64,000 nucleotides of DNA from Pogostemon cablin (lineage: Eukaryota > Streptophyta > Magnoliopsida > Lamiales > Lamiaceae). Location of the stretch: positions 31,714,088 to 31,778,087 of the forward strand of contig CM042955.1 of NCBI GenBank assembly GCA_023678885.1, read 5' to 3'. The notes under the pieces are model-generated. The model saw nothing but the letters and a program-made list of their open reading frames with translations, had not been told where the DNA came from and ran no database searches. Shown here piece after piece: positions 56,399 to 64,000 of the stretch. Position numbers and translations under genes: made by a program. Numbering within the stretch: the first letter of the stretch is position 1; each line of letters opens with the position of its first letter.

Positions 56399-58215
56399 AT
56401 GACCGTTGAGAGTGAATTTTCATGTATCTTAGGTCTCACATTAAATCTTTTTGATAGAATTTGGCCATGATTTTGTGTAAAATTGTGTGGTTTTCATATC
56501 TTGCATAATTAAGATACTACTAAGGTGTTTTATTGAGTTTTGAAGGGTAAAACATGATCACAAGTTCAAAGTTGGAATTAAGAGTGAAATTGTAAAGGAA
56601 TGCTGAAAAATATATATCCACATTGCATAATTTTTCTGTATTTGTGTAGAAGTCTAAATTAATCATATGATATATGGTTGGAAAGCTACGGAAGAGAAAA
56701 TCGTTTTGGCATAAAAATCACTCAAATCGAAGTCTGTATGAGGAAGTTATGCTCAAAACGGTGAGATCGCGCAGTGCAGTCTCTGCCACTCGGCTGATCG
56801 CTTGGAGCGAGCTGGGGTGGCTCGATAGCCAATTTCGGCTGAGTTGGGTGCCAGAGGGTCCTACATGACGTGGCAAGTCGTCCTAATATAGTTGGGATTC
56901 CGTTCGACAGCATCCAAGACCCAGCTCGAGCCGAGTTGGGTGCCGAGCGGGCGATTCTTGGGCCCAGTTGCGGCCTGTTCATTACAACAGTATATTTGTG
57001 CGTCCAGATTATGTTTTTGGCTCAGAATCGATGCAAAAAAGCCTACAACAGTCCAAGACATAAAAAGGGAGATCAATACCCAAATTAGGGAGAACCCACT
57101 CACATCCACATACACCCATCGTGAATTGTTGCCCAAGACAAACACACATCAGGTTCACATCTTTCTTTCATCATCCATCCATCTTCAAGTGGATTACAAG
57201 TGCTAATTGAGGGAGATCGGACGATCGGAGATATGAAGAAGGTACGCCCAACTACGCTTACGCTAGGGTTTCGTGTTTCTAATCTTTTCCTTCCTTTTAT
57301 CTTGATTTTTTGTATGAATTTCATAGCCATGAGTGTTGATTGTAAACTCATGGGCTAATTTCTTATACAGTTATAGGGTTTGAAGGTTTGATTTGATTGA
57401 TTTGGGAACCTAGACCAAAGATTGGGATTTTATGCAGTGGATATTTTGATTTTACTTAATTTATTCAGACTTGTTTATCTCCTTCGTAACGTCTTCATAA
57501 TATTTTTATGACATCCATTATAATGCTTGATTTATTATGTTAGCTTGTGTGCGTTCACGATTGGTATATTGTCTATCTGTTAGGAGTTGAAGTAGTTCCC
57601 CTATAAATACTTTAATTCCATGAACTGGTAATTTAGATACTTGAATTGTTTAGTGGAACAATGCAATTAGACATTCAAGTAGGGAGTAACCTTGTAGTAA
57701 TTTCAGAGAATATCTTGTTAGTCGAACTTAACATCCGGAGGTATTGTTATTTGCTTTGATTAGTATCTAGGAATGAGGTTTGGTAATATTCACGCACCTT
57801 AGGATTTAAACCATAATATACTGTTAGCTTAAAATCGGATTATATCTGGTGGGTTAAAAGGATTATGTGGTGTATTTTCATTGAAACTGATGAATGAACA
57901 ATTAAAGGTCTAGTAACCCGAATTAATTGGTTTATACCCGATACCTTAGAACTGTTCGTTATCTCTTGATTAAAACTTATTTTATTTTTCTTGCTCTTAA
58001 TTATTCAGTAATTTATTATTTCAGTATTTTAGGTAATTAATTCAAAACTCTTGGAAATTTGGTTACTTAATTCTTATTAAATAGTAATTTATAGCAAAAT
58101 AAATAATTAGTTGTCTCAGTAGGATCGATAATTTAACTTGGGTACTTATCACTACAATTGACATCCTTATACTTGAAGATTAAATTGGAGTGCGCAGAAT
58201 ACGCCTATCAATAAC
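56399..58215 (+). mobile_element. Solo LTR C2 nested in C1
   Basis: LTR 56404-58210 (1,807 bp) ends CGCCTATCA; its first base is C where T is expected (CGTTGAGAG for TGTTGAGAG). ATGAC (56399-56403) and ATAAC (58211-58215) form a one-mismatch 5-bp duplication. It has a GC-rich unique block at 56770-56990 right after GATCGCGCAG. C1 sequence resumes in register after it (ATGCTTGATTTATTATGTTA). Confidence 0.82.
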
Positions 58216-58913
58216 ATTTCCCGTGATGCTTGATTTATTATGTTAGATTGTTTGCATTCATGAATTGAATTGTCTATCTGTTGGAAATTAAGGTAGTTTG
58301 TCAGTGACATGTTAATTTTAAGAACTAGTAAATCAGATACTTGAATTGTTTAGTGGAACAATACAATTAGACTTTCAAGTATGAAGTGAATAAAGCCTTG
58401 TGGTACTTTCAGAAAATATCTTGTTAGTCAAACTTGCCATCCGGAGGTATTGTTGTTTGTGTTGATTAGTATCTAGGAAGGAGGCTTGGTAATATTCACG
58501 CACCTTAGGGTTAAAATCAGATTATACTGTTAGCTTTGAATCGGATCATATCCGGTGAAAAAATAGGGTTATGTGGTGTATTTTCATAGATTATAAATGA
58601 ATAGACAATTGGAAGTCTAGAAATTCAAATTAATTAATCTATACCGGATTACCTTAGAACTGTTGATTCTCTCTTGAATTAATCTTAAATCTTTCTTTTG
58701 TGATTTTTATTTTATTAGTTATTTAATTTTCAGTATTTAGACATTAAATTGCAACACCTTGGGAATTGGTTACTTGTTCTGATTAAGTTAGTGATTTTAG
58801 AAGTAGATAATTAGCTGTCTTGTGGGTTCGATAATTAAACTTGGTCACTTGCCACTACAATTGATATCCTTTACACTTGGGGATCTAATTGAAGTGCGTA
58901 AAAACACTCATCA

Positions 58914-59565
58914 GTACTATAACGAGAACGAGTACCCGTCACCTTCTCAATAAAATAAGCCACAGGACAACTACCCTGACCCAAAACTGCACCAATACCA
59001 ATTTTTGAAGCATCGCAATGCAACTCAAAGGAAAATAAAAAATCTGGTTAAACAAGAATAGGTTCATGAGTCAATTTTACCCGAATCGTACGAAATGCCA
59101 TGTCAGCTGCTGCAGTCCATACAAAAGATTTTGCGTGCATGCAATCAGTACTTGGAACCACGATTGAACTGAAATGCGGAAAAAAATTGCGATATAAATT
59201 AGCCAATCCATGGAAACTACACGCCTCAGTTAAAGTCTTAGGCATTGGTCATTCTTTAATAGCAGTGATCTTTAAGTCATCTATGCCAATACTATCACCA
59301 GAAATACGATAACCAAGAAAGATAATAGACTTAGTAAGGAAAGTATACTTAGATGGAGATGCATAAAAGCGTTCAATCCTTAACATCATCAACACTTTAC
59401 AAAGGTTCTGCAAATGTTCTTCCTCAGATTTGCTATAAATCAATATACCATCAAAGTAAACCACAACACAAGTGCCAATCAAATAGCGCAAAGCTTGATT
59501 CATTAACCGCATAAAAGCATTTGGAGGATTAGATAACCCAAAAGGCAGTACCAACCACTCAAAAA
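58914..59565 (-). pseudogene. Element D pol, 5' part: reverse transcriptase and start of RNase H
   Basis: Minus strand. 59565-59250 reads GLFEWLVLPFGLSNPPNAFM, then VVVYFDGILIYSKSEEEHLQ and FLGYRISGD, the RT palm region. The catalytic YxDD is YFDG, so the second aspartate is lost. 59245-59048 gives the connection (SFHGLANLYRNFFPHFSSI, then ECM-like CMH). 59040-58919 gives PVAYFIEKVTGTRSRY, which continues into the fragment at 50045. The N-terminal part of RT is absent, cut at about 59566. Confidence 0.88.
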
Positions 59566-59599
59566 GACCTTCGTGAGTCTTTCATCACCCGGGCGAATC

Positions 59600-60396
59600 C
59601 GTATAACGTGAACCAAATCGACGATCAAGCTCAAACATCTACATGGGACAAGTTTACCACACATCTACGTAAGGAATTTTTACCCTTCAATTATGTTCGC
59701 ACTCTTTATCAGAAATTATAAAAATTACGTCAAGGGCCTCGTTCTGTTGATGCTTATACTGAGGAGTTTTACCAACTATTAGCACGTATAGATTTTAATG
59801 GAAGTGATGATCATTTAATTTCTAGATATGTGGGTGGTTTACATATTCAATTTCAAGACGTTCTTAACTTATTTGCTCTAATTTCTGTATCCGAGGCCCA
59901 TCAACGGGCCTTACATTGGAGAAACAATTTATTCGGCGTCCATTGGGTCCATTTGCGGGTTCATCTATCTAACCAACATTCCCACCTGGTCCCTTAGACA
60001 CTCGGCCATCTACTAGTCGTGCAGTCCCTTCTGCTGCACCCCCAATGTCCTCCTAGGCCTTCTATATCTTCATCTCAACCCCGTGGACCATGTTTTTCTT
60101 GTGGAGAACATGGGCACCACGTCGCTAATTATCCAAAAAATGGAAGTCGAGTTTCATATGTTGATGACAATGGGGATGCCTATTTTGATACTCATGTGGT
60201 TGATGGTGGTGTTGGAGATGAACAACATGAAACCAACTCTACCAGATATTTGAAGCAAATAATCCTAAGAATTGTAGTTTGTTATTGCAATGAATTATTT
60301 TGGCTTAGAATCACTTTTCTACTTGATTTGCTTACTCACGACTATTTTAAAGAAGCACTTTTCACAATTTATAAGCAACTGCAAATTCAGCTATAA
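59600..60396 (+). pseudogene. Ty3/Gypsy gag fragment in opposite orientation to the neighbouring pol
   Basis: Plus strand. The Retrotrans_gag core reads TSTWDKFTTHLRKEFLPFNY, then a TAA after LYQKL, then GPRSVDAYTEEFYQLLARID and RYVGGLHIQFQDVL. Near 59915 the meaningful frame shifts (LEKQFIRRPLGPFAGSS), with a stop, and it returns near 60045. The zinc knuckle is CFSCGEHGHHVANYP, where tyrosine stands in the place of the last cysteine. The family resembles chromovirus-type gag. It meets the minus-strand RT head to head at about 59570-59600. Confidence 0.82.
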
Positions 60397-60416
60397 TCAA
60401 ATGGACATATCACTGC

Positions 60417-60470
60417 GGTTCTCTCTCTTTCTCTCGCTCTCTCTCTCTCTCACACACACACATACAAATG
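60417..60470. repeat. (CT)n(CA)n microsatellite
   Basis: Alternating CT then CA dinucleotides with few interruptions. Confidence 0.85.
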
Positions 60471-61433
60471 AATAAAGAACCTTGAGGATTGTATGCCATT
60501 TCCCAGGCCATATTTGACGACTTCATCTTTAAGAGAAAGAAGAGTCATGCAACAATGACATGATTAGGATGATTAGAAAACTCGGCAATGACGTGCGTGC
60601 AAACTCGACACAAGCAGGGAGATTCACTTACCGTAATGGCAGGACGGGCCTTCGTTCGACGGGAGGGAAGGGATTTGGGAAGGGAAATTAGGGTAGGCGC
60701 AATTTGGGGGGAAAATTTTAGGATTTCAGTTTGAGGGGGATTGGTTTGAATTTAGGAGAGAAATCCCGATTCTCATAACTTAACGGCCCTCTGGTGTGCA
60801 TGTGAGGGGCTTCCATTAGTTTTAAACGGCTAGGGTGGAAATTGCAAAAAAAAATATTAAAAATTGTATGGGTCTATTATTGCAGGAAAAAATATTTGGA
60901 ACTGAATTCAAGATTATTGGGTCCAAACCCAAACGGGACTGTGACGGATGTGACTGATATTGCAATTTACTCTGCACCTATCCATCGATTTTCTTCCTTT
61001 CCCAGCACTTGCCATGGAATTCCTCACCACACACTAACTTTAATGGTAAGAAAATCACGAACTTTACATGATTGCAAATTAATCTTCACTTTTGATAAAT
61101 TGCAAAAAAGACTCAACTTTAAGCATCATTGCAAAACGCCCACAACGGTTGCTCATTTTGAGTCACTCCCACACACAAATCAAGTATAATGGCGGACAAA
61201 GGTTGCTCAAAGATCATAATAGTACGTGTTTTTATATTTTTTAACTGATTAAATATAATTTTTTATTTTTTTTAAATCGTGAAAAAAATCGACAAACCAA
61301 GGCTGAACGAGACAATAATTTTCAACCACCACTGATCGACAGAAAGGATACTGATCGACCAGTAGTGATCGAAACATTATAGAAATTTTGACCGTCTACT
61401 AGAATATTAATTTTCGACCACTATTGGTCCACA

Positions 61434-61543
<110 letters not shown>

Positions 61544-62186
61544 TTTTTTTTTTCAACCTGTGGGGAAGAAATGTTGGATCATTTTTGTCCATTAATGATC
61601 AAACCCTAGAATTTCTTAAGTACAAAAATAGCAAGACGATGTCTTCTTCTTTCCTTCCTTCTTTTTCTTTTTCCTTCTTCTCTCTCTTGGTCTATTAATG
61701 CTCTGCAGTTTGAAAATTGAAGTGGGTTTATGGTGATTGTTATGAAGTTGAGGTGGGGGTATGGTAAGTAATGTGTGTTGGTGTATAAAGTAAATGAGTG
61801 TTGAGTTAATTTAAAGTTAAATAAAGGGTATAATTGTAAAAGTGGGGTGAGTTTATATATAATTTTTGATAGTGTATTAAGTAATGAATGTATGTGTTAA
61901 AAAAAAAAAAGTATGCTGAGGCCATAAAATTACTCACTCGATGCCAATAAATTTGGTCAGGCCCACAACATCAAATTACACCTTATCCATCTAGCCCAAT
62001 ACTATGAGCCCAGCCCCCAGCGATGTTAGGCCTCAAAGCCCAGTAAACAGCATCACTTTCTTGTCAGTGAACAAGTCCCACCTGTTCTGATGTCTGCAAT
62101 TTCGGTACATGCAGAAAGAAAAGCACAAAGACCTCTCTCCCTCTCTCTCTTCTCAATCTCACTGATCGGAGTTTTTAGTAGCCACC

Positions 62187-63194
62187 ATGAAAGCCAATCA
62201 ATCGAAACTCAAAACCACCGCTCGCAGTCCACTGTTTTCGTGTGGATTCTTCCGCCAGTGCACTCAAACTGTTCTCAGTCCCACCAGCTCCACTCCGCCA
62301 CCTCTCCCTCAGGCGCCGCCGCCTCCTCTCCCTCCTCCACCGCCGCAGCACCGCCCACCACCGTCTCAGCCGGAGTCGTCTTCCTCTTCTTCGTCAAATA
62401 CCTCCCAGAGTTTCACGCAGTGGCGGTTCCCTCTCTCCAATTCGCCTATTTCCCACCAATCGTACTCCTACCCTAAACCCGAATCAGAACCCGTACCCGC
62501 ATCCAACGCGAAAATGGATGGTCCACCCGTTGCAGCGCCGCTCACCAATGCCGGCTTGGAGGAGCTCTTCCACGTCGCGGAGCTCCAATTCAGCTCCGGA
62601 TCGGATGCGGGTCGCGTCGGGGCGGTCCAATTGCTCGAGCGGTCCCTCGTGCCGAATCCACATTCTGCGGTGAACGGTTGTATGTGCCCGACGGCGGTGG
62701 TCGGCGGCGTGGTGGCGTGTTTGAGGGATGGGGTGGCGCGGAAGTCCGCGAGCAAGGTTTTGTTAGCCCTCTGTTTGGTGGAGGGGAATCGCCGCGTGGT
62801 GGTGGAGGCGGGAGCGGTATCGGTGGTAGTGGAGGCGCTAGCAGATGCGGAGAGTGCGGTGGCGGAGAGGTGGTTGGCGGCATTGGAGCTTTTGTGCACG
62901 ACGGCGGAGGGGGCGGCGGAGGTGAGGGACCATGCTCTGGCAGTGCCGATGATGGTGCAAGTAATGGGAAGAATGGAGGGACGGGGAAAAGAGCATGCGA
63001 TAAGCGTGTTAGCGGTGATCTACGGCGGATTAGAGGATGGGTTGGCGGTGGCGCCGGCGGAAGAGGTGGCGCGTGCAGTGATGTTGGCTTTGCAGGGGGA
63101 GTGTAGCGCTAGAGCTAGAAGGAAAGGGGCCCAGTTACTAAAGATTCTGCAAGGTAATGGACGGGTGGAAATGACTGACGATGAACGGCTGTGA
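62187..63194 (+). CDS. ARM-repeat protein related to U-box/ARM E3 ligases but without a U-box
   Basis: 335 residues, one exon. The ATG at 62187 has a strong context (GCCACCATGA). The N-terminus is KANQSKLKTTARSPLFSCGF, then FRQCTQTVLSP, then a proline-rich low-complexity stretch (residues about 36-62) and a serine run. Residues about 120-325 form ARM/HEAT-like helices with small hydrophobic repeats (VVGGVVACLRD, KVLLALCLVEGNRRVVVEAG, ELLCTTAEG, KEHAISVLAVIYGG, RRKGAQLLKILQ). The ARM half resembles plant PUB E3 ligases (PUB22-25 type), but the N-terminal part has no U-box cysteine/proline core, so it probably acts as a binding or scaffold protein. Local GC is far above its surroundings. It ends with TGA at 63192-63194. 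Open frames in other phases here are products of high GC. Confidence 0.85.
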   Translation: MKANQSKLKTTARSPLFSCGFFRQCTQTVLSPTSSTPPPLPQAPPPPLPPPPPQHRPPPSQPESSSSSSSNTSQSFTQWRFPLSNSPISHQSYSYPKPESEPVPASNAKMDGPPVAAPLTNAGLEELFHVAELQFSSGSDAGRVGAVQLLERSLVPNPHSAVNGCMCPTAVVGGVVACLRDGVARKSASKVLLALCLVEGNRRVVVEAGAVSVVVEALADAESAVAERWLAALELLCTTAEGAAEVRDHALAVPMMVQVMGRMEGRGKEHAISVLAVIYGGLEDGLAVAPAEEVARAVMLALQGECSARARRKGAQLLKILQGNGRVEMTDDERL

Positions 63195-63891
63195 TTTGTC
63201 CGTTTCTTGTATGATGAAATAATTACTGTTTCTAGCTAAATATGTTTTTAATTATATATTTTGTCCTTTTTGAAATATTATCTGGAATATATATTGTCAT
63301 AACAAATTTAGCACTTCTCGTTTGGAAACGAACCTCACAAAACTTCACCATTCAAGAAATTGGAATGACACTCCAATTTTATATTCTTAGAAAACACCTT
63401 CATTTCAACAATTTTATGCAACCCAAAATATTTTATGATATATATTTAAAAGACATTACTTAAAAAATAAATATAATTATTCTAAAAACAAATTTTAAAA
63501 TTCTATGTTTACATGCAAAATAATCTCTTTTCCCCCTTCCAAAAAAAATGTACTCCTATCATTTAACTTTTTACATGAATAAAAGAGTGATATTATATAA
63601 TGTGTAATGGAAATTTGTATGATTATTTAAAAAATCCTCTTTTAAAAAGAAGAAATTAGTACATTTAGAGTAGATAATCAAAATGACGAGAGTATATTGG
63701 GACGAACGGAGATAGTATAAAATATATTTTATGATTTATTTAATATCTAAAAATTCATTATTTCTAAACAAAATTATTCTGAAAACATTTCTTTTTTATT
63801 TCCATGTTTACGGTATGGTGCAAAATAAAAATCCCATGTTTACAGTATGGTGCAAAAGAATATAAAACAGAGGGATTATATATGATTACAG

Positions 63892-63961
<70 letters not shown>

Positions 63962-64000
63962 ATACTCCATATGAAGAGATCTTTTATGGGCAAATATAAA
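63195..64000. other. Downstream spacer, AT-rich
   Basis: Non-coding. A possible short Stowaway MITE lies at 63553-63715 (CTCCTATCATTT after TA; GGGACGAACGGAGATAG before TA), with weakly matching ends. GTTTAC(G/A)GTATGGTGCAAAA recurs at about 63808 and 63838. A TA run lies at 63899-63957. Confidence 0.45.
63899..63957. repeat. (TA)n microsatellite
   Basis: An uninterrupted dinucleotide run near the window end. Confidence 0.93.

Larger units (their letters stand above)
50041..58918 (+). mobile_element. Element C1: LTR (solo) inserted in element D, itself carrying nested elements
   Basis: GTACT stands at 50041-50045 and 58914-58918, and TG...CA ends lie at 50046 (TGTTGAGAGTG) and 58913 (CACTCATCA). 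Removing 50046-58913 plus one GTACT rejoins the RNase H frame of element D. C1 sequence is 50046-50819, about 56250-56403 and 58216-58913, roughly 1.63 kb. Element B and solo LTR C2 interrupt it. C2 supplies the matching intact LTR order. Confidence 0.85.

Noticed and set aside
62468..62899. 143-codon minus-strand frame opposite the ARM gene
   Set aside because: Antisense shadow of a GC-rich gene with no family resemblance.
62678..63106. 142-codon glycine-rich frame inside the ARM gene
   Set aside because: It is a shifted shadow of the GC-rich coding region; the ARM frame has the good start context and recognisable repeats.

Overview
This window looks like plant nuclear DNA from a repeat-dense, gene-poor region of an angiosperm, probably a eudicot. 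The evidence is AT-rich non-coding sequence, Stowaway/hAT/Mutator MITEs, Athila-like and chromovirus-like Ty3/Gypsy elements, a CACTA element with a TNP2-type transposase, and one plant-type ARM-repeat gene. Species cannot be fixed from sequence alone; an asterid/Lamiales source is only a guess. Only the ARM-repeat gene at 62.19-63.19 kb looks like an intact host gene.

Layout. 1-5.4 kb: unrecognised DNA, then a Stowaway MITE (2421-4617) split by a deletion derivative of a Tekay/Del-like Gypsy element with a complete 3' LTR. 5.57-30.86 kb: a candidate 25 kb Helitron inside an older Stowaway MITE whose halves lie on either side. It holds relics of a MAP70 exon and an NCL-type EF-hand exon, some unrecognised exon-like segments, a 512-bp foldback MULE, a solo LTR, and an 8,152-bp CACTA element with a TGT target duplication. 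In the CACTA element the TNP2 gene is broken (one frameshift, three stops), while the second gene (Transposase_24 type) reads intact through five exons.

30.9-37.9 kb: MITE-rich spacer with a hAT element (8-bp TSD), two related Mutator-like MITEs in opposite orientation (each with a perfect 9-bp TSD), tandem duplications and a tRNA-like segment. 37.94-47.08 kb: element A, an Athila-like LTR retrotransposon on the minus strand (TSD TATAC, two 1,690-bp LTRs) with gag and protease but no reverse transcriptase or integrase. 49.0-60.4 kb: a nested stack. Old Gypsy element D was cut in its RNase H by element C1 (TSD GTACT), and C1 was later invaded by element B (gag-only, protease deleted, with an inverted LTR fragment) and by solo LTR C2.

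The most unusual signal is a nine-base motif, GGTTCGACC, and its complement GGTCGAACC. They form dense inverted-pair arrays in the U3 of LTRs A and B, in the gag-protease coding stretch of both elements, and in the 3' non-coding part of A. Two related LTRs in the same window (15.8 kb and C1) lack the array at the corresponding place. Most genes here are transposon genes. A and B carry gag but no polymerase, so they would depend on enzymes supplied in trans.
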